The translations under genes and the position numbers were made by a program. From positions 248,001 through 312,000 of the forward strand of contig CAVSRW010000001.1 in NCBI GenBank assembly GCA_963730405.1: a stretch of DNA of 64,000 nucleotides. The letters run 5' to 3'. The stretch is from Gaiellasilicea sp963730405 (lineage in GTDB: Bacteria; Actinomycetota; Thermoleophilia; Gaiellales; Gaiellaceae). The notes beneath the pieces were generated by a model. The model made no database searches. It was not told the DNA's origin and saw nothing but the letters and a program-made list of their open reading frames with translations. Position 1 is the first letter of the stretch. Each line of letters starts with the position of its first letter. Positions 16,415-24,357 of this stretch are shown here, piece after piece.

Positions 16415-17703
16415 GCTTCCGCGAGGACGGCTTCGCGGCCGTCGACTGGGTCGCGTCGTATCTGGAGCGGTTGCGCGACTTCCCCGTGCTGGCGCAGGTC
16501 GAGCCCGGCGAGCTGCGCTCGACGCTCCCGCAGGCGCCGCCGGAGACGCCAGAGCCCTTCTCCGCGATCCTCCGCGACCTCGACGACGTGCTCCTGCCCG
16601 CGGTCACGCACTGGCAGAGCCCGCGCTTCTTCGCCTACTTCGCGAACACCGGCGCCGAGCCGGGGATCCTCGCCGAGCTGCTCGCAGCGGGCCTGAACCA
16701 GGTCGGCGTCCTCTGGCGCACGTCGCCGGCGCTGCAGGAGCTCGAGGAGGTGACGCTCGACTGGCTCGCGCAGCTGCTCGGGCTCCCGGCGGGGTTGCAC
16801 GGCCATCTCGAGGACTCGGCCTCGGTCGGCACGATGGCCGCGCTCGCCGCGGCGCGAGAGGCGAAACCCGGCGCCCGGGTCGTCGTCTGCTCCGAGCACG
16901 CCCACTCGTCGGTCGAGAAGGCGTGCCGCATCCTCGGACTCGTGGTGCGGACGACCCCGGTCGACGACGCCTTCCGCCTGCGGCCGGAGCTGCTCGATCT
17001 CACCGACGCGTGCGCCGTCGTCGCGACGATCGGAACGACGTCGGCGAGCTCGATCGATCCCGTTCACCCGATTGCCGACGCCTGCGAGCGCGAGGGCGTC
17101 TGGCTGCACGTCGACGCGGCCTACGCCGGCTCGGCGGCCGTCTGCCCGGAGCTGCGCGACGCCTTCGCGGGCTGGGAGCGGGGCGACTCGGTCGTGGTCA
17201 ACCCGCACAAGTGGCTGCTCACTCCGATGGCGTGCTCGGCGCTCTGGACGAGGCGTCCGGACGACCTCCGGGCGGCGTTCAGTCTCGTGCCCGAGTACCT
17301 GCGCGTGAGCGAGGAGGTGACCAGCCTGTCGGAGTACAGTCCCGCGCTCGGGCGCCAGTTCCGGGCGCTGAAGCTGTGGGCGGTCCTGCGCTGCTACGGC
17401 CGCGAGGGCCTGCAGCGGGCGATCCGGGAGTCGATCGCGCTCGCGGCGCTCTTCGAGGGCTGGGTGCGCGAGGCTCCGGGCTGGGAGCTGACGGCGCCGC
17501 GGCCGTTCTCGCTCGTCTGCTTCCGCCGCGAGGGCACGGACGAGGAGAACGAGGCGCTGCTGGAGCGTGTCAACGCGACCGGCGAGGTCTTTCTCTCGCA
17601 CACGAAGCTGAACGGCCGCTACACGCTGCGCCTGGCGGTGGGAAACGCGCGCACGACGGAGGACGACGTGCGGCTCGCCTGGGACGTGTTGAGAGCCGGC
17701 TAG
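16411..17703 (+). CDS. Pyridoxal-phosphate-dependent decarboxylase (aromatic amino acid / group II type)
   Basis: A 430-aa fold-type I enzyme. The PLP lysine lies in VVNPHKWLLTPM, the cofactor Asp in WLHVDAAYAGSA, and the N-terminus has HWQSPRFFAYFANTGAEPG, typical of aromatic L-amino acid, tyrosine or histidine decarboxylases rather than GadB. It removes CO2 from an amino acid to give an amine; substrate is not predictable. ATG 16411 overlaps the upstream stop. The stop shares CTAG with the HxlR gene. Confidence 0.88.
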   Translation: MSFREDGFAAVDWVASYLERLRDFPVLAQVEPGELRSTLPQAPPETPEPFSAILRDLDDVLLPAVTHWQSPRFFAYFANTGAEPGILAELLAAGLNQVGVLWRTSPALQELEEVTLDWLAQLLGLPAGLHGHLEDSASVGTMAALAAAREAKPGARVVVCSEHAHSSVEKACRILGLVVRTTPVDDAFRLRPELLDLTDACAVVATIGTTSASSIDPVHPIADACEREGVWLHVDAAYAGSAAVCPELRDAFAGWERGDSVVVNPHKWLLTPMACSALWTRRPDDLRAAFSLVPEYLRVSEEVTSLSEYSPALGRQFRALKLWAVLRCYGREGLQRAIRESIALAALFEGWVREAPGWELTAPRPFSLVCFRREGTDEENEALLERVNATGEVFLSHTKLNGRYTLRLAVGNARTTEDDVRLAWDVLRAG

Positions 17704-18311
17704 GCGGGAAGCGGACTGGGGCTCGAGAAGCCGTCGAGCAGCGGCTCGAGCACGCTCGCGTCGCCGTCGATCCGAACGGCGTCGAGCTGTCGGTCGACGA
17801 CGAAGTGGTAGAAGCCGGTCGCGTCCGCCTCGACCAGCACGTCGTAGTCCTCGACGATGCCCTCGACTGCCGTGCAGTCGACGATCGAGGCCTCCTCGGC
17901 GCCGATCCGGAACGCGATCCGCCCGCCCCGGCAGAGCGGGGCGAGAGCGAGATCGAGCGCGTCGACGAGCCAGCCCTCGGAGAGAGCGTCCGGCGGCGGT
18001 GGCCCCATCAGCCGGGCGCCGAAGCGGGCGAGCTCGTGGAGCACCGGCCGCAGCTCCTGCCCGGCCGGCGTCAACTCGTAGACCGTCGACGCGTACGGCG
18101 GCGGCAGCTTCCTCTTGGCGACGATCCCGGCTGCCTCGAGCTCCTTCAGCCGCAGCGCGAGGATGTTCGTCCCGATCCCGGGCAGATGGTCGACGAGGTC
18201 GGTGTAGCGCTTCGCGCCGTGCATCAGCTCCCGCACGACGAGCAGCGTCCAGCGCTCGCCGACGACTCCCAGCGAGTGCGCGATCGGGCAGTACTGGCCG
18301 TAGCTCTTCAC
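17700..18311 (-). CDS. HxlR-family transcriptional regulator with C-terminal sterol-carrier-like domain
   Basis: Residues 1-95 form the HxlR winged helix: CPIAHSLGVVGERWTLLVVREL then YTDLVDHLPGIGTNILALRLKELEAAGIV. The ~100-residue C-terminus (FRIGAEEASIVDCTAVEG...) resembles the SCP2-like extension found in actinobacterial HxlR proteins and may sense a hydrophobic ligand. It is divergent from an MFS exporter and separated by strong palindromes, so it probably represses the exporter and itself. Total length is 203 aa against ~110 for single-domain HxlR. Confidence 0.88.
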   Translation of the reverse strand: MKSYGQYCPIAHSLGVVGERWTLLVVRELMHGAKRYTDLVDHLPGIGTNILALRLKELEAAGIVAKRKLPPPYASTVYELTPAGQELRPVLHELARFGARLMGPPPPDALSEGWLVDALDLALAPLCRGGRIAFRIGAEEASIVDCTAVEGIVEDYDVLVEADATGFYHFVVDRQLDAVRIDGDASVLEPLLDGFSSPSPLPA

Positions 18312-18321
18312 CGGATGGAAA

Positions 18322-18337
18322 TCATCCTAGAGGATGA
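18322..18337. promoter_or_regulatory. Inverted repeat in the HxlR/MFS intergenic region
   Basis: TCATCC-TAGA-GGATGA is a perfect 6-bp inverted repeat beginning 10 bp before the HxlR start, so a bound protein would block HxlR transcription. It abuts the second palindrome. Confidence 0.5.
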
Positions 18338-18353
18338 CTTGCATTTTGCAAGT
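18337..18353. promoter_or_regulatory. HxlR operator candidate
   Basis: ACTTGCA-TTT-TGCAAGT is a perfect 7-bp inverted repeat with a 3-bp centre. A partial third site, GCAAGTGCAAG, follows at 18369-18379, ahead of the GAAAGG ribosome-binding site of the exporter. HxlR proteins bind such repeats between divergent genes. The A/T-rich island contrasts with the GC-rich surroundings. Confidence 0.6.
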
Positions 18354-18397
18354 ATGGGCTTTCGGTTAGCAAGTGCAAGCTGGTGAAAGGATAGCGG

Positions 18398-19831
18398 ATG
18401 GTCACGTCACCTCGACTGAAATGGTTCGGACTGGCGCTCCTCGGCGCCGTCCAGTTCATGGTCGTGCTCGACATCGCGATCGTGAACGTCGCACTTCCCT
18501 CGATCCAGACCGACCTCGAGTTCTCACAGGCGAACCTGCAGTGGGTGATCTCCGCCTACGCGCTCGTCTTCGGCGGATTCCTGCTCCTCGGCGGGCGCGT
18601 GGCCGACATCGTCGGCCGCAGGCGCGTGTTCATGGCCGGGTTGATCATGTTCACCATCGGCTCGCTCCTCTGCGGGCTCGCGTGGGACGAGACCTCGTTG
18701 ATCGTCGCAAGGGCGATCCAGGGCCTCGGGGCCGCGACGATCTCGCCCGCGGCGCTCGCGATCCTGATGACGACGTTCGCCGAAGGCCGGGAGCGGAACA
18801 TCGCGCTCGGCGTCTGGGGCGCGGTCGGCGGCTTCGGTGCCGCTGCGGGCGTGCTGCTCGGCGGCGTGCTCACCGACGCTCTCTCGTGGGAATGGATCTT
18901 CTTCGTCAACATCCCGGTCGGCCTGGTCGCGTTCGCGCTCGCGCCCGTCGTGCTCGGCGAGAGCAAGGACACCCGCGTGAAGTCGTTCGACGCTCTCGGC
19001 GCGGTGCTCGTCACCTCGGGGCTGACGACGCTCGTGCTGGGGATCACGCAGGGCCACAGCTGGGGCTGGGACTCGGCGCGCACGATCGGCGTCTTCGTCC
19101 TCTCGGCTGCGCTCCTCGGCGGCTTCGTCTGGTGGGAGAATCGCGTTGCCGAGCCGCTGATGCGCTTCGGGATCCTGCGCACGAAGACCGTGCTCGGCGC
19201 CAACGTTGCCGGCTTCATCCTCGGCACCGCCCTGTTCTCGATGTTCCTGATGCTGACGCTGTACATGCAGCAGGTGCTCGGCTACTCGGCGATGAAGACG
19301 GGCATCGCATATCTCGCGGTCGCCGGCACGTCGATCATCTGGGCCAACGTCGCCGCGGCGCTCGTGAACCGCGTCGGCGTGCGTCCGCTGATCGCGGGCG
19401 GGATGGCGCTCCTTGCCGTCGGGATGCTGCTGTTCACGCAGATCCCTGTCGATGGCACCTACGTCGCCGACCTGCTGCCGGGCTTCCTGATCATCGCGCT
19501 CGGGATGGCGCTCTGCTTCGTCCCGATCTCGATCGCGGCGCTCGCGGGCGTCCAGCAGGCCGAGGCCGGTCTCGCTTCGGGGCTGATCAACACGTCGCAG
19601 CAGGTCGGCGGCGCAGTCGGCATCGCGCTGCTCTCGACGATCGCGATCACGCGGACGGAGAACCAGATCACCTCCGGCGCCGCGCAGCCCGAGGCCCTGA
19701 CCTCCGGCTTCCAGATCGCGTTCTGGGTCGGCGCAGCGATCGCGCTGGCAGGTGTCGTCGCCGCGCTCGTGCTGATCCGGCAGGAGGAGATCGCTCCGGC
19801 CGGCGAGGCGGCGGCCGTTCCGGCCGCCTAG
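18398..19831 (+). CDS. MFS drug-resistance transporter, DHA2 family (14 TM, EmrB/QacA type)
   Basis: Proton-driven exporter of 477 aa with about 14 hydrophobic segments. Motif A is GGRVADIVGRRRVFMAG near residue 70, the motif-D1-like start QFMVVLDIAIVNVALPSIQ near residue 15, and motif C is in GAVGGFGAAAGVLLGG. Substrates are probably hydrophobic antibiotics or metabolites. GAAAGG precedes ATG 18398. It is divergent from and likely repressed by the HxlR protein. Its stop shares CTAG (19828-19831) with otsB. Confidence 0.9.
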   Translation: MVTSPRLKWFGLALLGAVQFMVVLDIAIVNVALPSIQTDLEFSQANLQWVISAYALVFGGFLLLGGRVADIVGRRRVFMAGLIMFTIGSLLCGLAWDETSLIVARAIQGLGAATISPAALAILMTTFAEGRERNIALGVWGAVGGFGAAAGVLLGGVLTDALSWEWIFFVNIPVGLVAFALAPVVLGESKDTRVKSFDALGAVLVTSGLTTLVLGITQGHSWGWDSARTIGVFVLSAALLGGFVWWENRVAEPLMRFGILRTKTVLGANVAGFILGTALFSMFLMLTLYMQQVLGYSAMKTGIAYLAVAGTSIIWANVAAALVNRVGVRPLIAGGMALLAVGMLLFTQIPVDGTYVADLLPGFLIIALGMALCFVPISIAALAGVQQAEAGLASGLINTSQQVGGAVGIALLSTIAITRTENQITSGAAQPEALTSGFQIAFWVGAAIALAGVVAALVLIRQEEIAPAGEAAAVPAA

Positions 19832-20547
19832 AGCCGCCGCAGCAACTGCACGACCTCAGCGGGGCCGCCGACGACGATGTCGGCGGCCTCGCGCAGCTCG
19901 GGCGGGCCCTCGGCCGAGGTGACCGCGACTCTGACACCGAGCTCGAGTCCGGCCAGGGCGCCGAACGCGTCGAGATCGGTCGTGTCGTCGCCCGCGTAGA
20001 GCGCCCGCTCGAGGCCGCGTTCGCCGAGGAGGTGCGCCACCGCCGTCCCCTTGTGCGCGCCGACGGGCGGCCTCAGCTCCAGCACTTTCCGGCCGAACCG
20101 GGCGACGAGGCCCTCGTGCCGGGCGCGCGTCGCGACCGCGGTCAGCATCGCCAGCGCCGCCTCCTCGTCCTCCGCGCGCCGGTAGTGGAAGCTGACCGTG
20201 AGCGGCTTGCGCTCGACGTCCTCCCAGTCGACCGTGGACGCGAAGAGCTGCAGCCGCTCGCTCCAGGCGGCGGCCTCGGGCTCCAGCTCCAGTCCGTGCT
20301 CCCCGACGTAGACGAGCTCGTCCAGGCCGACGATGCGCCGCGCATCGGCGCCGGAACGGCCGCTGATGCAGGCGACCAGCGCATAGAGGCCGTGGAGGCG
20401 GCGAAGCTCTTCGCGCGTCTCCTCGGGTACGGCAGCGTCGTGCGGCACGTCCACGATCGGCGCGAGGACGCCGTCGACGTCGAGCAGGATCGCCGCCCGG
20501 TCGGGCTGCTCGGCGAGGCGGGCGAGCAGTGAGTCGTCGCCGTTCAC
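19828..20547 (-). CDS. otsB: Trehalose-6-phosphate phosphatase
   Basis: HAD-superfamily phosphatase of 239 aa that would release trehalose from trehalose-6-phosphate. Motif I is ILLDVDGVLAPI (nucleophile Asp; family usually DxDGTL), SGR appears in VACISGRSG, and motif IV in YAGDDTTDLDAF. No otsA synthase lies nearby, so the substrate must be supplied from elsewhere. The GTG start at 20547 follows a symmetric -10 (TATCCT) by 6 nt. A long in-frame upstream extension was rejected because it lacks homology and overlaps the divergent gene. Confidence 0.85.
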   Translation of the reverse strand: MNGDDSLLARLAEQPDRAAILLDVDGVLAPIVDVPHDAAVPEETREELRRLHGLYALVACISGRSGADARRIVGLDELVYVGEHGLELEPEAAAWSERLQLFASTVDWEDVERKPLTVSFHYRRAEDEEAALAMLTAVATRARHEGLVARFGRKVLELRPPVGAHKGTAVAHLLGERGLERALYAGDDTTDLDAFGALAGLELGVRVAVTSAEGPPELREAADIVVGGPAEVVQLLRRL

Positions 20548-20552
20548 GGGCC

Positions 20553-20559
20553 TAGGATA
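20553..20559. promoter_or_regulatory. Symmetric -10 element shared by otsB and the TSUP genes
   Basis: TAGGATA supplies TAGGAT on the plus strand, 7 nt before the GTG at 20566, and TATCCT on the minus strand, 6 nt before the GTG at 20547. Both messages would be leaderless. The two start codons are only 18 bp apart, leaving no room for separate -10 elements. Confidence 0.45.
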
Positions 20560-20565
20560 CGAGCG

Positions 20566-20916
20566 GTGCCGCTGAAGCTTCTGGCCATCGGACTCGTCGC
20601 GGGCCTCTTCAGCGCGCTCTTCGGCGTCGGCGGCGGGATCGTCCTCGTGCCGCTGCTGATTCTCGCGCTCGGCTTCGAGAGCAAGCGCGCGACCGGGACG
20701 TCGCTCGCCGCGATCGGGGTCACGGCCCTCGCCGGGACGATCCTGTACGCCTTCGAGGGCCACGTCGACATCGCACACGCCGCCCTCGTCGGCCTGCCCG
20801 CAGCCGCGGGGGCGGTCGTCGGCACCGGCGTTCAGCAGCGGCTCTCGGGCCGCGTGCTGACGCTCGCGTTCGCCGCGCTGCTGGCGGCGCTCGCAGTCTG
20901 GCTGCTGGTCTCGTGA
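20566..20916 (+). CDS. Half-size TauE/SafE (TSUP) family membrane protein A
   Basis: A 116-aa protein with about four membrane segments. GLFSALFGVGGGIVLVPLL is the repeat signature of TSUP transporters, which move sulfite, sulfonates or other organic anions. Normal TSUP proteins are ~250 aa with two such halves; this gene has only one. The next gene encodes the other half and overlaps by 4 bp, so a heterodimer is likely. GTG 20566 lies 7 nt after a TAGGAT element. Confidence 0.82.
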   Translation: MPLKLLAIGLVAGLFSALFGVGGGIVLVPLLILALGFESKRATGTSLAAIGVTALAGTILYAFEGHVDIAHAALVGLPAAAGAVVGTGVQQRLSGRVLTLAFAALLAALAVWLLVS

Positions 20917-21305
20917 GCGCGACCACGATCGTCTTCGCGCTCGCGCTCGGCTTCGCCGCCGGCGTGCTCGCGGGCTTCTTCGGCGTCGGCGGCGGCATCC
21001 TCTTCGTGCCCACGCTCGTGGCGCTCGGCCTCTCGCAGATCGAGGCCGAGGCGACGTCGCTGCTCGCGATCCTGCCGACGGTCGCGGCCGGCACGTGGCG
21101 GCAGCGGCACTACGGCAACGTCGACCGGCGGGTCGCGCTTACGCTCGGGCTTGCCTCGATCGCGGGTGCGATCGCGGGCGTCCAGATCGCCACAGCGCTG
21201 CCCGAGGACGTGCTGCGGCGCCTGTTCGCCCTCCTGCTCCTCGGTGTGGCCGGGCAACTCGCGTGGCGTGCCCGTCGCGCCGCCCCGTATCCTTCCGAAC
21301 CATGA
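20913..21305 (+). CDS. Half-size TauE/SafE (TSUP) family membrane protein B
   Basis: Second half-size TSUP protein (130 aa) with the matching repeat GVLAGFFGVGGGILFVPTL and about four membrane segments. Similarity to the preceding gene is in the same glycine-rich motif at the same place, as expected for the two internal repeats of the family. The C-terminus ends in a short basic tail. Start GTG 20913 overlaps the first half gene; the next gene starts 4 bp before its end. Confidence 0.82.
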   Translation: MSATTIVFALALGFAAGVLAGFFGVGGGILFVPTLVALGLSQIEAEATSLLAILPTVAAGTWRQRHYGNVDRRVALTLGLASIAGAIAGVQIATALPEDVLRRLFALLLLGVAGQLAWRARRAAPYPSEP

Positions 21306-21691
21306 GCGAGCACGAGGAGATCTGGCTTCCGCTCGTCGACGAGCCGATCGGCAGCATCGTCGCGCAGATCCAGGCCGACGACCCCGAGATCGAGCGCCTC
21401 GTCGGCTCGCCGCGGCGGATCCTCGCGTTCCGGACCTTCGCCTACATCCGCGTCGGCGTGAAGCTCGGAGAGCTCCTCGTCGACAACGACGTGCCGCCGT
21501 ACGACGGCACCGACAACTGGATCGACCTCCTGCTCCGGTCGCCCGAGAACCGCGAGGCGATCGCACGCGAGGTGCGGGCGGTGGCGGAGGAGATCGCCGG
21601 CGACCCCCGCTACGGCGACGACGAGCAGCTCGGGCCCGACGACGCAGCGCGCGACCGCTTCCGCGAGTTCGCCCGCAAGCTCGACGTGTAG
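21302..21691 (+). CDS. Conserved hypothetical protein
   Basis: A 129-aa soluble, acidic protein I do not recognise. It starts MSEHEEIWLPLVDEPIGS, has no signal peptide, cysteine or membrane segment, and looks mainly helical. Real coding is supported by third-position GC bias, a 4-bp start overlap with the TSUP gene and an ORF free of stops. A role with the TSUP pair is possible from coupling only. Confidence 0.7.
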   Translation: MSEHEEIWLPLVDEPIGSIVAQIQADDPEIERLVGSPRRILAFRTFAYIRVGVKLGELLVDNDVPPYDGTDNWIDLLLRSPENREAIAREVRAVAEEIAGDPRYGDDEQLGPDDAARDRFREFARKLDV

Positions 21692-21703
21692 TCAGCCGAA
21701 GCT

Positions 21704-22420
21704 TCAGTGGCCGACGAGGCTGACGAGGAGGATCGCGCCGAAGCCGGCGAGCGTCAGCCCGACGCGCTTGATCGAAGGGTGCTCGTGCGCGATCGGGAGC
21801 AGGTCGGTCGCTCCCATGAAGAGGAAGAACCCTGCGTAGACCGCGAGCAGCGCACCCAGGCCTTGCTCCGAGATCGAGAGCGTCGAGCCGACGATCGCCC
21901 CGGCGAGCGGCGCGATCGCGTCGATCGCGAGCCAGCGGATCGCGCGGGCGCGATCGCCCGACTGGCGGAGGATGAACCCGACCGTGTTCAGGCCGTCGGC
22001 GAAGTCGTGCGCGACGACGGCGACGAAGACGAGCAGCCCCGTCTCGGTCGAGAGGCCGAAGGCGAGCCCGATCCCGAGGCCGTCGATGAAGCTGTGCAGG
22101 GAGAGGCCGGCGGCGCCGAACACGCCCACGTTGGCGTGCGCGTGGATGTGCTCCTCGTCGTCCCGGTGGTGGAGGACGAGGGCTCGCTCGGCGAGGAAGA
22201 AGAAGATGAAGCCGGCGCCGACGAGCAGGCCGACCAGATGCGGATCGTCGACCGCCTCGATCGCCTCTGGAAGCACGTCGAAGAGCGCGACGGCGACGAC
22301 GACGCCTCCGGTGAGTGCGATCGCCGTCGTCAGCTCCCGCGCCAGCCGGAGCGCGACCACGCCGCCGGCGAGGGTCGAGATCACGGTCACGCCTGCGAGG
22401 GGAATCGCGATCCAGTTCAC
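21704..22420 (-). CDS. ZIP-family divalent metal (zinc) transporter
   Basis: A 238-aa membrane protein with about eight segments. The ZIP metal sites are clear: HSFIDGLGIGLAFG near residue 117 and HDFADGLNTVGF near residue 151, and a His-rich loop (HHRDDEEHIHAHA) between segments 3 and 4. It imports Zn2+ or a similar ion. GTG 22420 overlaps the zur stop (GTGA), so uptake and its regulator are one operon behind a Zur box, which supports zinc. Confidence 0.9.
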   Translation of the reverse strand: MNWIAIPLAGVTVISTLAGGVVALRLARELTTAIALTGGVVVAVALFDVLPEAIEAVDDPHLVGLLVGAGFIFFFLAERALVLHHRDDEEHIHAHANVGVFGAAGLSLHSFIDGLGIGLAFGLSTETGLLVFVAVVAHDFADGLNTVGFILRQSGDRARAIRWLAIDAIAPLAGAIVGSTLSISEQGLGALLAVYAGFFLFMGATDLLPIAHEHPSIKRVGLTLAGFGAILLVSLVGH

Positions 22421-22815
22421 GCGCAGCGCCTGCAGGTGCCGTAGATGTCGAGCTCGTGCGCGGCCGCCCTGAACCCGTGGCGGCGCTGTAGCTCGGCCTC
22501 CGATGGGGCCGCGCACAGCTCCGTCTCCTCGACCGCGCCGCAGCTCGTGCAGACGAGGTGGTGGTGGTGCTCGGGCCGGCAGCGCACGTACGTCGGCCTG
22601 CCCTCGCCGAGCAGCGGGTGGACACCGCCGTTCGAGCGCAGCAGCTCGAGCGTCCGGTAGGTCGTCGCGAGCCCGAGGCCGGGCTCGATCCTCCGTGCGC
22701 GCTCGTGCAGCTCGGCGACGGTGAAGCTGCCCGCGGACTCCTCGACGGCGCGCAGCACTGCGTGCCGCTGGGCAGTCGCGCGGACGCCGTCCGGCAGTGC
22801 GAGCTTCTCCGCCAC
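22417..22815 (-). CDS. zur: Fur-family zinc uptake regulator
   Basis: A 132-aa repressor: winged helix with TAQRHAVLRAVEE and LGLATTYRTLELLR, the metal region HHHHLVCTSCGAVEE, and the C-terminal structural zinc pair CRRC. The box upstream and ZIP gene downstream point to Zur rather than Fur or PerR. The start is GTG 22815; TATCGT (22828-22823) lies 7 nt upstream, indicating a leaderless mRNA, with the box immediately behind it. Confidence 0.88.
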   Translation of the reverse strand: MAEKLALPDGVRATAQRHAVLRAVEESAGSFTVAELHERARRIEPGLGLATTYRTLELLRSNGGVHPLLGEGRPTYVRCRPEHHHHLVCTSCGAVEETELCAAPSEAELQRRHGFRAAAHELDIYGTCRRCA

Positions 22816-22830
22816 GCCGGCGACGATAGC

Positions 22831-22851
22831 TGAAAACGATTCTCATTCTCA
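22831..22851. promoter_or_regulatory. Zur box
   Basis: A 21-bp AT-rich imperfect palindrome, TGAAAACGATT to TTCTCA, with the centre ATT-CTCATT, closely resembles the actinobacterial Zur consensus (TGAAAAtGaTTttCATTttCA). It begins 16 bp before the zur start and lies just behind its -10, so zur and the ZIP gene are expected to be repressed by zinc-bound Zur. The divergent M23 gene starts 47 bp away and could be co-regulated. Confidence 0.8.
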
Positions 22852-22883
22852 GAAACTCGTCGCGCATCGTCTCGCGAGATTCG

Positions 22884-22889
22884 GATAAT
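22884..22889 (+). promoter_or_regulatory. -10 element of the M23 peptidase gene
   Basis: GATAAT (five of six consensus bases) ends 8 nt before the GTG at 22898. No ribosome-binding site lies between, so a leaderless message is likely. Confidence 0.45.
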
Positions 22890-22897
22890 GGGTCGGC

Positions 22898-24343
22898 GTG
22901 TCTACGAGGCTGATCGCACTGCTCCTGCTGGCCGGGGCGCTCGCCGCTGCGGCGACGGGCGCCAGCACGCCCTCGCAGCCCGCTGTCGTCTCAGCCGGCG
23001 CGCACGGGATCTCGATCCTCGTCCCCGGCCAGCCGGCTTCCATCGCCGCCCAGGCATCGTCCCCGGGACCGGGCTCCACCGGCGCCGCGGACGGCTTCGT
23101 CTTCCCGGCGGACGGCTCGCTCGTCCGCACCGGCGCGCTCTCGTCGAGCGTCTCGTCGCGGGACACCGGTGCCGTCGGCGCGCAGGCCGTGAGCGACGTG
23201 CTCGGCGTCACGCTCTTCAACGGCGAGGTGACCGCCGAGAGCGTGGCCGGGCGCGCGAAGGCCTCGACCGCAGGGGCGGACGCCCTCGGCTCACGCGTGA
23301 CGAATCTCGTCGTCCTCGGCGCCCAGGTCGCCGCGACGCCGAACCTCCGTGTGCCGCTCGGCGACTGGGGCTACCTGATCGTGCTCGAGCAGGTTGCCGA
23401 CGCACCCGTCGCCGACGGGACGATGAACGCGCGCGGCGCGGTCAACGCCCTGCACGTCGTCCTCACTGCAGATCACGCCGGGCTTCCCGCCGGGACGGAG
23501 TTCCTCGTCGGCCACGCCGAGGCCGCGGCCTCGACGGCGGTCGAGGCACCGACGCCGACGCCGACGCCGACGACGACCACGCCCGCCAAGCCCGGCCCGC
23601 CGGCCGGCGTCCCGCCGAAGACGAAGAAGCCGCTGCCAAAGCCGCCCGAGCCGGGTGTGCTCCCGAACAAGCCGGGCTCGGTCTTCCGATTCCCGCCGAC
23701 GGACGTGTCGGCGCCCCTCTCGCCCGCCGGCTACGTCTTCCCCATCTACGGGCCTTCCTCGTTCACCGACACCTTCCGCGCCGCGCGCGCAGGCGTCGGA
23801 TGGCATCACGGCGAGGACATCTTCGCGCCGCTCGGCGCGCCGCTGCTGGCGGTCGCCGACGGAACGGTCTTCTCCGTCGGCTGGAACGATCGAGGCGGCT
23901 ACCGGCTCTGGCTGCGCGACCGGCAGGGCAACCAGTTCTACTACGCGCACCTCTCGGCCTTCTCGCCGCTCGCCGTGGATGGGAACGAGGTGCGGGCGGG
24001 CGACGTGATCGGCTTCGTCGGCAACACCGGTGACGCCCAGACGACGCCGTATCACCTCCACTTCGAGATCCATCCGGTCGGTCTGCTGCCGCTCGGCTAC
24101 GACGGCGTCGTCAACGCCTTCCCCTACCTGAGCGCCTGGCGGCGGCTGGAGGACGTCACGTTCGCGGCCGGGCGCGGCTGGGCGCCGCCGGTGCCGTCGA
24201 ACGCGACGGCGCCGCGACCTGCCGCGATCCTGCTCGGCTCCGTCGACATCTCGAGCGCGAGCGGGCTCGACCCCGGCTCGCTGGACCGCGCGCTCACCGC
24301 CCCGGTTTCCCAGGGCGATGGCGCGACGGTCGGAGCCGGCTAA
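22898..24343 (+). CDS. Secreted M23-family metallopeptidase (peptidoglycan hydrolase-like)
   Basis: A 481-aa exported protein: signal peptide (LIALLLLAGALAAAATG), a ~190-aa N-terminal region without known domain, a Thr/Pro-rich linker (residues ~213-250) and a LytM/M23 domain at ~275-400. The zinc site is WHHGEDIFAP (H...D) and the late HLHFEI. M23 enzymes cleave peptide cross-links of peptidoglycan. The Glu preceding Asp in HGED differs slightly from the common HxGxD/HxxxD context but the ligands are in place. An Ala/Gly-rich tail follows. Confidence 0.85.
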   Translation: MSTRLIALLLLAGALAAAATGASTPSQPAVVSAGAHGISILVPGQPASIAAQASSPGPGSTGAADGFVFPADGSLVRTGALSSSVSSRDTGAVGAQAVSDVLGVTLFNGEVTAESVAGRAKASTAGADALGSRVTNLVVLGAQVAATPNLRVPLGDWGYLIVLEQVADAPVADGTMNARGAVNALHVVLTADHAGLPAGTEFLVGHAEAAASTAVEAPTPTPTPTTTTPAKPGPPAGVPPKTKKPLPKPPEPGVLPNKPGSVFRFPPTDVSAPLSPAGYVFPIYGPSSFTDTFRAARAGVGWHHGEDIFAPLGAPLLAVADGTVFSVGWNDRGGYRLWLRDRQGNQFYYAHLSAFSPLAVDGNEVRAGDVIGFVGNTGDAQTTPYHLHFEIHPVGLLPLGYDGVVNAFPYLSAWRRLEDVTFAAGRGWAPPVPSNATAPRPAAILLGSVDISSASGLDPGSLDRALTAPVSQGDGATVGAG

Positions 24344-24357
24344 GCCGCCTAGGCGGC
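24344..24357. terminator. Palindrome between convergent genes
   Basis: GCCGCCTAGGCGGC is a perfect 14-bp palindrome immediately after the M23 stop and includes the stop codon of the minus-strand gene (24349-24351). It may serve as a bidirectional end hairpin; there is no T-tract. Confidence 0.35.

Noticed and set aside
19828..20778. N-terminal extension of otsB to 316 codons
   Set aside because: The extra residues lack any family similarity and overlap the TSUP gene; GTG 20547 starts the conserved HAD domain.
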